64,000 nt of DNA from contig JAHCAY010000003.1 in the NCBI GenBank assembly GCA_019634575.1, positions 124,001 through 188,000 on the forward strand, given 5' to 3'. A program made the translations under genes and the position numbers. How positions within the stretch are numbered: the stretch's first letter is position 1; each line of letters starts with the position of its first letter. The notes under the pieces are model-generated. The model saw nothing but the letters and a program-made list of their open reading frames with translations, made no database searches and was not told the origin of the DNA. Shown piece by piece: positions 9,901 to 18,115 of this stretch. This DNA comes from Candidatus Didemnitutus sp. GTDB lineage: Bacteria; Verrucomicrobiota; Verrucomicrobiia; Opitutales; Opitutaceae.

Positions 9901-10163
9901 GGCAGTTCGATATCCACCGCGCGGCGGGCGGTGGCGTAGCCGTAGGCGTGGCTGAGGTCGAAATCGAGCGCGACGGCGCCGCCGGTCTTGCCGGCGGCGT
10001 GGCCGATCTTCGCCTGCGCGCCTTCGGAGGTGACGGCGGTCCAGCCGGCGACGGTCGCGAAATCGTCGAGCTGGCGCGATTGCGCGCAGCCGAGGGCGGC
10101 GGACGCGAGCGCAGCGGCGGCGAGGCGAACGAGCGGACGGAGTGAAACGGAGTTCGTATTCAT
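6981..10163 (-). CDS. Large secreted protein: discoidin-like domain plus six-hairpin-like domain
   Basis: A 1060-residue protein with an N-terminal export signal (SLRPLVRLAAAALASAALGC), whose LGC end could also serve as a lipobox. A jelly-roll region (~35-190) is followed by a discoidin/F5-8-type-C-like segment (~200-290, with AVQLSADGREWRTVASV). A linker beta-domain leads into an (alpha/alpha)6-type region from ~560, marked by RNYQRSWIRDGSLTSTALLE and NDSHGQLIYLFMQVY. WIRDG-type motifs are typical of six-hairpin glycosidases, but I cannot assign a family. I chose the ATG at 10163 because it opens the signal sequence. It lies between the symporter and the secreted GH3, so a periplasmic or surface glycan-processing role is likely but unproven. 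Confidence 0.75.
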   Translation of the reverse strand: MNTNSVSLRPLVRLAAAALASAALGCAQSRQLDDFATVAGWTAVTSEGAQAKIGHAAGKTGGAVALDFDLSHAYGYATARRAVDIELPANYQFTFDLRGECQVNNFEVKLIDEYDNVWMAKRLSYTFPTQFEMQHVRKRHLSFGWGPHRIPEPKRIRAIEFTVATATGGVGRIYISNLRFTAIDDAAANAAVATVQATSGAPTANAHGTVVEHWSVAPGEGEAALTIDFAHERELGGLILDWAPGKAAASYAVQLSADGREWRTVASVTRGNGGRDYVYLPEQQGNLLRLELPPEEVAKGVDLARLEVQPPQFGQNENTFFEAIARRERRGFFPKFYIGEQCYWTTAGSPADGDNALIGETGQIELARGSFTVEPFLYVDGQLVTWNDVQLSQSLEAGYLPIPTVEWKRGDLTLRITTFAAGPAGADSVLLTRYQLTNSGVPVKGKLFLAVRPFMVDPPWQNIFRAAGWARVERVALVDGVVQVGNRRVIPLDRPTAFGATPFESGEIVEHLAQGRLPAATAAEDAAGFASGALAYDFDLANGASQEVRLASPFHQPTQPIPANVTADEAARYVDAAQKAARAMWESRLDLFQVRLPASAQPVIDTIKSNLAYIFINQDGVRFQPGSRNYQRSWIRDGSLTSTALLELGLNDAVKAFADWYAPFQFPSGKVPCVVDRLGADPTPENDSHGQLIYLFMQVYHFTHDKEWLRAKWPHVVRTVRYIQELRATRKVEPFISGTPEQRALYGLMPESISHEGYSAKPMHSYWDDAFTLRGLKDAAAIAEILGETAAAKEFAAERDDFRKDFYNSIRLAMQNTKVDYIPGCAELGDFDATSTTVLVQPGNEVGLLPEPALSRTFEKYFERFVARRDGKMDWLDLTPYENRVIGSFVYLGQKDRAQACLDYFMSLRRPAGWNHWAEVVFRDPKTPRTIGDMPHTWCGSDFIRSVRGMFVYEREQDDALVLAAGVSDAWVTDPAGIEVVSMPTYYGKISYTVKSQRAADGSVPTVEVTIADGVKVPPGGIIVRSPLSRPIRVVHGDGKLMHQNEIRIDSLPAKLSIAY

Positions 10164-10210
10164 CGCTGGAAAAGTGGGGCCAAGTGCGCCGGCCCCGGCG
10201 GCTGTTTTGC

Positions 10211-11629
10211 TCAGGCGGCGCCGGCGGGCTCCGCGGAGGCTTTGCGCTGTTTCAGCAGCGCCTTGATTTCGTAAGCGCGCGTCTCGGTCAGCGGGTAGTT
10301 CGCGAGGAGCCAGACGCTCACGAGGCAGATCGCGGCCGGCAGGCCGATTTCCCAGGCGCGGAGCTGGAACAGCGTGGTGTCGCTCTGCGTCTTGGCGCCC
10401 TCGACGAAACCGGTGAAGCGTTGCAGGTAGCCGCTGATGATCGTCGCGATCGAGACCGCGACCTTCCACCACCAGTTGTAGACGGCGAAGTAGATGCCCT
10501 CGCGGCGGATGCCGGTGGCGAGTTCCTCCTCGTCGCACACGTCCGCGATCATCGCATTCACGAGCGAAAACGCGAAAGCCATACCCAGCGAAAGGCACAC
10601 CGTCGGAATCGTCGTCCAATACGGGTGCGCCGGGTTGTAGCAGACGATTTTCGAGAGATTGCCCCCGATGATCAGCCCGAAGGCCACGAGCACCGTGAAA
10701 CGTTTGCCGTAGTGCTTCGAGAGCCAGGTCATCGGAAACGCACCGCCGATGGCGACGGTGGCCCAGAGCGTGCCGTTCAGCGCCATCACTTCGGAAGCGG
10801 CGTCGGTGTTGCCGCCGAAGAGAAAGAAAATCTGGATGTAATTGTTGAAGCCCATCACCAGCTGGAACGCGACGATCAGCAGCACGAACGCACCCACGAG
10901 CCGGAGGAACGTGCGGTTGCGGTAGGTCGCCTTGAAGCTCTGCCAGATCGGCACGCGCTCCTGCTGACTCGCCTGGTGCATCTTGCCCTCCCGGCAGACG
11001 AACGCGCACCACATCGCCGCGCCCGTGAGCATGACACTCAAGCCGAGGCAGACCCATTTCACGCCGTTGACGGCATCGCCGCCGAACATGGGGCGGTTGG
11101 CGAGATAGTAAACCCACGGCAGCGCCAGGGCGCCGATGTTGCCGATGATGGTGCTGTAGGCGAAGAGGCTCGTCTTCTCGTGGTAGTCGTCGGTCATCTC
11201 GAGCCCGAGCGCGCCGTGCGGGATGGCATAGATCGGCACCACGGTGTAGAAGAAAAGCGACGTCACGAGGAAGTAGCCGAACATCCACTCCTTGCTCCAA
11301 TCGCGCGGCACGGTCCACAGCGCCCAGAACGCGATGCCGATCAGCACGCCGCCGACGACGAGGAACGGAATGCGCCGGCCCCAACGCGAGCGGCAGTTGT
11401 CGGACATGTTGCCGAGGAACGGATCGATGATCGCATCCCACAGCCGCGGGAACGCCTGCGCATAACCGATCCAGATCGCGCTCACGCCCAGACCGACGAC
11501 GTAGACGAGGTTGGTGAGCTGGACGACGGAATTGACGGCGACGATGGTCACCACGGCCCCCATGCCGTAGGCGACCTTTTGCGAGAACGGAATGCGGTCG
11601 GCCGCGGCGGTGGTGTGGTGGGGTGTCAT
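10211..11629 (-). CDS. GPH-family sugar:cation symporter (MFS_2)
   Basis: A 472-residue inner-membrane carrier of the glycoside-pentoside-hexuronide family. The family signature is clear: AYGMGAVVTIVAVN at the start of helix 1, then RLWDAIIDPFLGNMSDN and the basic loop RSRWGRRIPFLV, with about 12 hydrophobic segments and a cytosolic C-terminus. It would import oligosaccharides with Na+ or H+. It sits between the GH94 phosphorylase (11 bases upstream) and the discoidin/six-hairpin gene, as expected for a transporter that feeds intact oligosaccharides to a cytoplasmic phosphorylase. The ATG at 11629 is chosen because the transmembrane region starts about 20 residues later and it fits the operon spacing. 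Confidence 0.92.
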   Translation of the reverse strand: MTPHHTTAAADRIPFSQKVAYGMGAVVTIVAVNSVVQLTNLVYVVGLGVSAIWIGYAQAFPRLWDAIIDPFLGNMSDNCRSRWGRRIPFLVVGGVLIGIAFWALWTVPRDWSKEWMFGYFLVTSLFFYTVVPIYAIPHGALGLEMTDDYHEKTSLFAYSTIIGNIGALALPWVYYLANRPMFGGDAVNGVKWVCLGLSVMLTGAAMWCAFVCREGKMHQASQQERVPIWQSFKATYRNRTFLRLVGAFVLLIVAFQLVMGFNNYIQIFFLFGGNTDAASEVMALNGTLWATVAIGGAFPMTWLSKHYGKRFTVLVAFGLIIGGNLSKIVCYNPAHPYWTTIPTVCLSLGMAFAFSLVNAMIADVCDEEELATGIRREGIYFAVYNWWWKVAVSIATIISGYLQRFTGFVEGAKTQSDTTLFQLRAWEIGLPAAICLVSVWLLANYPLTETRAYEIKALLKQRKASAEPAGAA

Positions 11630-11640
11630 CAGTTCAGCGG

Positions 11641-14600
11641 TTAGAGTTCGATCTCCACGAGATTGCCGTCGGGTTTCAACAGGGAGGAAATCGCGCGTGC
11701 AGGCACTCGCAAGCCGCCGGTGCGGTAGGGATTCGCCTCGGGCGCGCCAGCGAGGTCGCGACCGTTCACGCGCACGCGCTGCGGCGTGTGCGTGGCGGAC
11801 TTCACCGCGAAGGCGAGGCGCACGGGGCGGCCGCAGAGATGCGTCTCGGCGGTCAACCCGTCGAGGCTGCGCGGCAGCACCGGATCGAACACGACGTCGC
11901 CGAACGATTCGCGCAAACCGAGCAGGCAGGCGCGGATCTTGTGCAGGTAGAGTCCGGGACCGCTGGAGTAGAGCCGCCAGCCGCCGCGCACCGGCACGCG
12001 TCCGGCGCGCAATTCCGGCCAGCGCGCGGCCGCTTCCACGCGGTCGGCGAAGTCGGCATCGGAGCTGGAGAAATAGACGTTGCTCTGACGCGGGACCGCG
12101 CGCGGCACGACTTGGTCGAGCCCGACCGGATTCACGACCTGCAGCGCCTCCCACAGGCGCTCGGCGTCGCCGATCTTGGCCATCGCTTCGGCGTAGCGGA
12201 TGTGCGCGTGCACGTATTGCAGGCCAATTTCGCGGCCGACGTTCGCGGCGGTCTCGCCGCGCTTGAACAATTTTTCCAAGCCGCCGTGGTAGGTCGCGGG
12301 CTCGCTCATGAGCCGGACGCCGTCGGTGAATTTCAGATCGCGCTCGACGATGGAGAGGTGGCGCTTCGCCTCCTCCGGCGTGAACAGCTCCGCGATCACG
12401 GAACGGGTCATCGGCAGCAGCCGATAGCGGATGCCGGTGATCTTGTCGCTCGGGTGCAACAGCGGACGCTTCGAGCCGTCGGCCTCGTTGACGAGGAAAC
12501 CCGCCACCGTGCCGCCCGGCATCAGCTGGGCGCTGAAATCCCGGCGCATGCGCGCGAGCAGCGACTCGAGGACGCCGGTCCGGGCGGTTTCGCCCGCTCG
12601 CTGGCTCACCGCGGCGAGCTGGCGGAAAGTCTGGTAGGCCAGCGCCACCGTCCACGCACTGACCATGCGCGTGCGCATCGTCGGATCGGCGGGTTGCAGG
12701 GTGTCGTCCCAATCGCCGTCGCCGTAATTCACGAGCGCCGTGCCGGGCACGAGGCGGCTCTCGACATGCGCGACCACGCGATCGCAGTGCACCCAGAGGG
12801 ATTCCCGCGTGCCCGTCGGGCGGAAGGACTTCGCGTCGGTGTAGTCGATGTTTTGGCCGAGGAAGCCGAGATCGTTGGTCGCCTCGACGTAGTCGCACAG
12901 CGCCTTCACCGGCCAGAAGCACACGTCACCGTGGCTGTGCGCCTGCTGGATGAAGTGAAACGGCGGAAACATGAACCACTGCGGCCAGGCGCCTTCGACG
13001 CCCTCCGCCTTGGCCGCCGCGCCGAGGTATTGCTGGGCAAAAACGGTCTCGAGCACGCGCCGCGCGACATCGAACTCGCCGGCCGCGAGCAGCCACTCGA
13101 TCGAACCCTGCGTGACATCGCGCACGCCCCACGCCGCGCCGCCGTATTGCTCGAGGCCGTGCGGCGTCGAGAAATGGATCGAGGCGTTATGCGTGAACCA
13201 CGGCAGCACGTCGTCGACGCGCGCCACGCCGCCATCGCGCGCGCGCCCCAGCCGCACCGGAGCGAGCGGCGGGCGCGCCGCGGGGCGCTCCGCGGCGAAC
13301 TCCTCGCGTGCGGCCGCCACGGCGGTTTCGAGCGCGGGCAAGCCGGCATGCGTGCCGACCAAGGCGAGCGAAAGGCGACTCGTCGCGACGGAGCGCAGCG
13401 CGGCGTAAGGGCCGCCGCGGGACTGGCGGTCGGCGTAGAGCAGTTCGTCGCCGCCCAGCTCGGCCAACTGCGCCGGCTCGATCGCCGCGAGGGCGAAACA
13501 GGTGTTGGGCAGATGTTGGGCGAGAAAACCGGAGGCGGACGGCACGGCGGCCATCCAGCCTTGCGCGGCGTTGACCTCCAAGGTGCCACCGGCGTCGAAT
13601 TCGTTGGCCCCGAGCGCGAGCGAATGCGTGACGAGGAACTCGCACGGCGCACCCGACGTCACTTGCAGCGTGAGAAAACTCGCCGCCAGCTCGCCGGAGC
13701 AGGTGAGCACGGCCTCGATCGTGGCGTCGGCCAGACGATAAATCCAACGGACGCCGCCGGGCTCCATCACGAACGCCGAGGGCACGCCCAGCTGGCGCCA
13801 CTCCCCTGCCCGGCGCACGAACACGCGCTGGCCGCTCGCGCGCGCGAGGTTGAGCGGGTGGCGCACGACGGAAAGCAGCCGCGTGATGCTCGGGTTGCCG
13901 AGATAGACTTGCGCGCCGAAAATGCCGGCGGCGTAGGCGGTGATGCCGAACTGGCCGTCGTCGATCCAGAGCGACGAGCCGTTGCGCACGATGTGTCCGT
14001 GCGGCCGCGCGACGAGCGCCTCCTTGGCGCGGAGGACGACGTGCGTATCCGTGCCGCAGAAAAACGAGAGGAGGTTGCGCTGCGCGTCGAATTCCTCGTG
14101 GCGACGCGCGGCGGGGAACCAGGCGACGAGATCGGTCGCCGTGGCGTTCTCACCGTGCACCCACGGCGCAGTGAAGACGGAGCTTGGTGCGGTGCAGAAC
14201 GACGCCGTGCGCGGCGCGTTGGCCCAATCAGCCGGCAGCACCTCGGCGAGGCGCGCCACATCGGCGATGGACGAAGCAGTCGGGTGATCTTCGGCGAAGC
14301 GGGCGACGAAAGTCGCCGTGGCGGCGCCGCCCGGTGCGAGTGCGAGCGGGCGGGTTTGCAGGCCGGCGAGCGCGCACTCGTATTGGAGGCGGCGCGACGG
14401 CAGCGAGGGCTCGCGCATCGCGAGCGGTTCGCCGGTCAGGCGGAAATCGGCGCCGAGGAACTGATAGGCGTCCGTGCAGAAAGCGGCAGCGCCTTCGGCG
14501 CAGGCGAACGCGGCCCACGGATGGCGGCCGCCGGCGGCAGGTTGGTTTTGGCGGGCGAGGAGGACGTGGCCGAGGGTGGCGTCGGTGACGGGGAGCAGGT

Positions 14601-15081
14601 CGAGGTATTGCGAGGTGTAGGCCTCGTTGTTGCGCACGGCGCCCTCGTCGGCGAGGCCGAGGTCCTGCGCGTGGAAAATCTCGCACGTGAGCGACGCGCC
14701 CGACGTGTTGCGGAGTTGCACGCGCCACGCCCAGGCGGCGTGCTGCGGATGCAGCGTCAGGGTCGTGACGCATTCGAGGCCGGCGCACGGCGTGGTGCGC
14801 CACGCGGGACCGGCGGCGGTGAAATCGACCTCACGTCCGACCAGTGGCGCCCATCCGGCGACTTTGCCCGCGGCGTCTTTCCAGCGCACGAGAAGGCGGA
14901 AGAGACCTTCCTCGGCGGGGCCGGGCAGCACTTGGTTGAGCAGGGTCTCGCGGTGGCGCAGGGCGAACAGCGTGCCGCTGGGCAGCAGTTGCGCGCGGAG
15001 TCCGCTGGCGGAAGTCAGCTCGATGAGCCCGAAATCGGCGGCGGCGGAGAGCGAGAGTGCGTGAGGAGAAACGGAACCCAT
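11641..15081 (-). CDS. GH94 glycoside phosphorylase, 1,2-beta-oligoglucan phosphorylase type
   Basis: A 1146-residue GH94-family phosphorylase. It has an N-terminal beta-sandwich, a central (alpha/alpha)6 barrel with QYGGAAWGVRDVTQG (~645-659) and HGDVCFWPVKALCDYVEATND (~718-737), and the acidic catalytic loop NYGDGDWDDTLQP (~785-797) in which the DWxD aspartates supply the general acid. Cellobiose-type GH94 enzymes are about 800 residues; this greater length and layout match 1,2-beta-oligoglucan phosphorylases, which convert (Glc)n plus phosphate to glucose 1-phosphate and (Glc)n-1. There is no signal peptide, so it is cytoplasmic. I chose the ATG at 15081 because upstream codons are low-complexity and would run into the hairpin region. 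Confidence 0.85.
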   Translation of the reverse strand: MGSVSPHALSLSAAADFGLIELTSASGLRAQLLPSGTLFALRHRETLLNQVLPGPAEEGLFRLLVRWKDAAGKVAGWAPLVGREVDFTAAGPAWRTTPCAGLECVTTLTLHPQHAAWAWRVQLRNTSGASLTCEIFHAQDLGLADEGAVRNNEAYTSQYLDLLPVTDATLGHVLLARQNQPAAGGRHPWAAFACAEGAAAFCTDAYQFLGADFRLTGEPLAMREPSLPSRRLQYECALAGLQTRPLALAPGGAATATFVARFAEDHPTASSIADVARLAEVLPADWANAPRTASFCTAPSSVFTAPWVHGENATATDLVAWFPAARRHEEFDAQRNLLSFFCGTDTHVVLRAKEALVARPHGHIVRNGSSLWIDDGQFGITAYAAGIFGAQVYLGNPSITRLLSVVRHPLNLARASGQRVFVRRAGEWRQLGVPSAFVMEPGGVRWIYRLADATIEAVLTCSGELAASFLTLQVTSGAPCEFLVTHSLALGANEFDAGGTLEVNAAQGWMAAVPSASGFLAQHLPNTCFALAAIEPAQLAELGGDELLYADRQSRGGPYAALRSVATSRLSLALVGTHAGLPALETAVAAAREEFAAERPAARPPLAPVRLGRARDGGVARVDDVLPWFTHNASIHFSTPHGLEQYGGAAWGVRDVTQGSIEWLLAAGEFDVARRVLETVFAQQYLGAAAKAEGVEGAWPQWFMFPPFHFIQQAHSHGDVCFWPVKALCDYVEATNDLGFLGQNIDYTDAKSFRPTGTRESLWVHCDRVVAHVESRLVPGTALVNYGDGDWDDTLQPADPTMRTRMVSAWTVALAYQTFRQLAAVSQRAGETARTGVLESLLARMRRDFSAQLMPGGTVAGFLVNEADGSKRPLLHPSDKITGIRYRLLPMTRSVIAELFTPEEAKRHLSIVERDLKFTDGVRLMSEPATYHGGLEKLFKRGETAANVGREIGLQYVHAHIRYAEAMAKIGDAERLWEALQVVNPVGLDQVVPRAVPRQSNVYFSSSDADFADRVEAAARWPELRAGRVPVRGGWRLYSSGPGLYLHKIRACLLGLRESFGDVVFDPVLPRSLDGLTAETHLCGRPVRLAFAVKSATHTPQRVRVNGRDLAGAPEANPYRTGGLRVPARAISSLLKPDGNLVEIEL

Positions 15082-15137
15082 GACGGGTGACGGATTGCGA
15101 GCGCGTTGGCGCGACGTTGGCGAGGCGGAATTCCGGG

Positions 15138-15165
15138 GGTCGTCCCGCAACAGGGCGGGACGACC
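15138..15165. repeat. Strong intercistronic hairpin between receptor and phosphorylase genes
   Basis: A perfect 11-bp stem GGTCGTCCCGC (15138-15148) with loop AACAGG and GCGGGACGACC (15155-15165). It lies 54 bases after the receptor stop and 56 bases before the phosphorylase start on the transcribed (minus) strand. No U-tract follows, so it is more likely an mRNA-stabilising or REP-like element than a full terminator. It could set a higher receptor transcript level. Confidence 0.7.
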
Positions 15166-15219
15166 GAACGGAAACCGGAGGCGGCAGCAGGTGCTGCGCC
15201 TCCGGGGACAACTGGCGAC

Positions 15220-18063
15220 TTAGAACTCGAAGCGCGCGGCGAGACGGAACGTGCGCGGCGCCTGGAGGATGTAGCCGTCCTTGATGTGGCGGCCGGAGGT
15301 GTCGGTGTAGCCCCAGTGGTAGCTGGTGACCCACGGATCCTGGTCGTCGAGGACGTTGTCGATGTAGAGCGCGAGGTGCAGCGGCACCGAGGCGACCTTG
15401 GTGTGATACTGCAGCGTCAGCGTCGTCGAGAGACGGGAGTCGCCGTAGTATTCGACGCCGTCGAAGACGCCGGCATAGGGCTTGGCGGCATAGCTGGCGC
15501 CGCCGCCGATTTCGAGGCCCTTCAGCATCTCGTCGGTGAACGTGTAGTTCGCGAAGAACGCGACGGTATACTTGAGCTGGCCGTCCTGCTTGGCACCGGG
15601 CTTGGCCTGATCGAGAGCGTTCTGCACGCTGGCGATCTCGGTGCGCAGGTTGTTGCGCGCGGTGGCGTCGAGCGCGGCGTTGTTCACGACCGCATTCCAG
15701 GCCGCCGAGTTCGAGGCGAAGTAGGCGCGGCTGTCCGGGTAGTAGTCGACCTTGGACGTGTCCTGCGTGCCCCAGCTCGCCTGGAGGCGGAGGTTCTTGG
15801 TCGGGTTGGCCGTGATTTCGAACTCGTAGCCCTTCACGTCGAGCGACGTGGTGTCGGAGAAGGCGAGACCGCCCTTGCCCGACTCGGAGGGGAGGCCCTG
15901 CGCGATGTTGTATTTCTGCCAGACGCCGCGGAAGCCGATCGGGTTCTCGACGAGGTGGCCCTTCGACTGCGTGTCGTAGCGGATGAGGGTCGCGTAGTAT
16001 TTGTTGTCGTTGGTCGACCAACGCAGACCGTATTCGAGGCCCTTGCCTTCTTCGGGCTTCGGGCGGGCGCCGCTGAGGAGCGGTTGCGAACCGGCGTGCG
16101 GGGGCTGGATGTTCTTCGACCAGTTGGCGACGAGACCGAGGCCGCCCTTGAGGAAGTAGACGGCGCCCGCGGAGTAGGTGTTGCCGCTCTGCGACTCGTT
16201 GACGATGTTGTCGGTCAGGTTCGGGCCGCGGCGGAGCTCGCGGAGGTTTTCGTCGTAGGAATCGCGGCGCGCGCCGAGAGTGACGGTGAGTGCGTCGTCC
16301 AGGAGGCGCGATTGCGACATGACGGCGACGTCGGTGAGCTTGAAGGTGTCGTCGAAGTCGAACCAGTAGCCGTCGGCCTTGGGCATGTAGGCGACCGCAC
16401 GGCCGTTGACGACTTCCGGAATGGCCATGACCTGGTTCGGCGTATCGAGGTAGATACGGCCCCAGATCATGTTCTGCACCCAGTCAGCCGGATTGGTGAT
16501 GGTGGTGCCGTTGCCGACCTGGCCGAGGTATTGGCGGGCGGATTGCTTGAGGTCCTTCTGCGACGCGGCGACGGAGAACAGTTGCTTCCACGACTGGCCG
16601 AAGAGGGACGAGTCGAAATGGTAGTTCAACTGCGCACGGCCTTCGGTGACGTTGCGGGTCTGCGTCTGCTTGCTGAGGAAGAAGTCGGCGAACGCCTTGC
16701 CGTAGTTCGGATTGGCGGAGCCGTCCGGGAGCTGCTTGTTGATGTCGATCGCGGCGCCGCCGGTGCCTTCATAATCCTTCGCGGTCTGCGTGTCGTAGTA
16801 ACGATAGAAGGCCGCGGTGAAGTCGAAGTTCTGGTTGATCTTCTGGTCGTAGGTGACGGTGATGTCGCGATACTTGATGTCGCTGACGCCGTTGCCGTAG
16901 GTCCAGTCGTAGCTGGGGCGCAACGGGATCTTGGCCGTGCTCTGGTAAGTCGCTTCCCACGGGAGCTTGATCTGGGAGGGATACCAACCGGCTTTGGGCT
17001 GGTAGTTGAGCGCCTGGCCGATGTCGGAGAGGCTATTGGAGGAGGCGTAGCCGCCGGCCCAGCCCATGAGCTGCTTGCCGACCGGAAGACTCGGAACGTA
17101 GACCCAGAAGGGGCTCAGCCAATCGCCCCACGCGCCGGCGTTTTGGATCGGCTGGGTGCGAGCGGTGCCGACCGGAGCGGCGCCCCAGGTGTTGGAGGCC
17201 GTCGTGCCGTCCCAACCGGAGATCTTGTCGCCGATGCCGGACGAGATGAGCGAGCGGCGGACGTTGGCGTATTCGCCTTCGACGCGGACTTGGGCGTCGT
17301 CGGTGATCTTCCACAGAGCCGCGAGATCGACCGCCTTGGTGCGGTTGACGTCGCCTTCGCGCCAGCCCTGGTTGTTGTCCTTCACCGCGTTCAGGCGGAG
17401 CGCGACGGTGTCGTTCACCTTGCGGTTGATGTCGACCTCGTAGCGGTTCGAGCCGTTGTTATCGACGGTGACGGTCGCCTTGGTGAGGTTCTTGTCGAGG
17501 CGCGGGACCTTCGTGTAGGTGCTCAACTGGCCGCCGACGGTGCCGAGGCCGAAGATGATGGAGTTCGGGCCGCGGAGGAATTCGATGCGCTCGACGTTGT
17601 AGGCGTCCTGGTTCTGGTAGAACGAGAAGTAGTTTCTCGTCGGTCCGGGACCGCCTTGCTCGCCGGCGCCGGCGCCACGGTAGTTGAAGGCCCAATCGTG
17701 GAACGCGGAACCGCCGAAGCCTTTGCCGGCGTTGAGGTCCTCGGGCACGACATTCGGCGTCCACTTGAGCGCCTCGCGGACATTCTGGATGCCGATGTCG
17801 TCGATGGCCGTCCGGGTGATGGACGACATCGAGGACGGCGTGAACTTGATCGGCGTGTTGGTGCGGCCACCGGCCAACGAATCGACGGCCACATAGCCGA
17901 CGTCCTTGTCGGTGTTCACGACGAACGGCGTCAACGTGTAGACGTCGTCTTTCGCCGGCGGAGTGTTCTCGGGCGCAGCAGCATTCTGCGCCCGCAGGGC
18001 GGGCTGGGCGCCCAACGTCAGCGCGACGGCCAACGGGATCAGGCGGGGGATCGGGGTTTTCAT
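15220..18063 (-). CDS. TonB-dependent outer-membrane receptor
   Basis: A 947-residue outer-membrane receptor. It has a signal peptide (MKTPIPRLIPLAVALTLGAQPALRAQ), a TonB box-like stretch (DDVYTLTPFVV, ~40-50), a plug domain (~55-170, with NVERIEFLRGPNSIIFG), a long beta-barrel and a C-terminal phenylalanine (LAARFEF). It would import large oligosaccharides with energy from TonB/ExbBD, which are not in this window. No SusD-like partner follows, unlike Bacteroidota SusCD pairs. It sits second in the operon, directly after the secreted PF10091/CBM9 enzyme, which implies the enzyme makes the ligand that the receptor takes up. Confidence 0.93.
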   Translation of the reverse strand: MKTPIPRLIPLAVALTLGAQPALRAQNAAAPENTPPAKDDVYTLTPFVVNTDKDVGYVAVDSLAGGRTNTPIKFTPSSMSSITRTAIDDIGIQNVREALKWTPNVVPEDLNAGKGFGGSAFHDWAFNYRGAGAGEQGGPGPTRNYFSFYQNQDAYNVERIEFLRGPNSIIFGLGTVGGQLSTYTKVPRLDKNLTKATVTVDNNGSNRYEVDINRKVNDTVALRLNAVKDNNQGWREGDVNRTKAVDLAALWKITDDAQVRVEGEYANVRRSLISSGIGDKISGWDGTTASNTWGAAPVGTARTQPIQNAGAWGDWLSPFWVYVPSLPVGKQLMGWAGGYASSNSLSDIGQALNYQPKAGWYPSQIKLPWEATYQSTAKIPLRPSYDWTYGNGVSDIKYRDITVTYDQKINQNFDFTAAFYRYYDTQTAKDYEGTGGAAIDINKQLPDGSANPNYGKAFADFFLSKQTQTRNVTEGRAQLNYHFDSSLFGQSWKQLFSVAASQKDLKQSARQYLGQVGNGTTITNPADWVQNMIWGRIYLDTPNQVMAIPEVVNGRAVAYMPKADGYWFDFDDTFKLTDVAVMSQSRLLDDALTVTLGARRDSYDENLRELRRGPNLTDNIVNESQSGNTYSAGAVYFLKGGLGLVANWSKNIQPPHAGSQPLLSGARPKPEEGKGLEYGLRWSTNDNKYYATLIRYDTQSKGHLVENPIGFRGVWQKYNIAQGLPSESGKGGLAFSDTTSLDVKGYEFEITANPTKNLRLQASWGTQDTSKVDYYPDSRAYFASNSAAWNAVVNNAALDATARNNLRTEIASVQNALDQAKPGAKQDGQLKYTVAFFANYTFTDEMLKGLEIGGGASYAAKPYAGVFDGVEYYGDSRLSTTLTLQYHTKVASVPLHLALYIDNVLDDQDPWVTSYHWGYTDTSGRHIKDGYILQAPRTFRLAARFEF

Positions 18064-18115
18064 TTCGGGTGTGGTTGCACGGGTTGGGATTTTGATCTGA
18101 GGATCAGAACAAAAG

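Noticed and set aside
11623..15090. 1155-codon plus-strand open frame opposite the GH94 gene
   Set aside because: Composition-driven shadow; no family motifs, while the minus strand encodes an intact GH94 enzyme.
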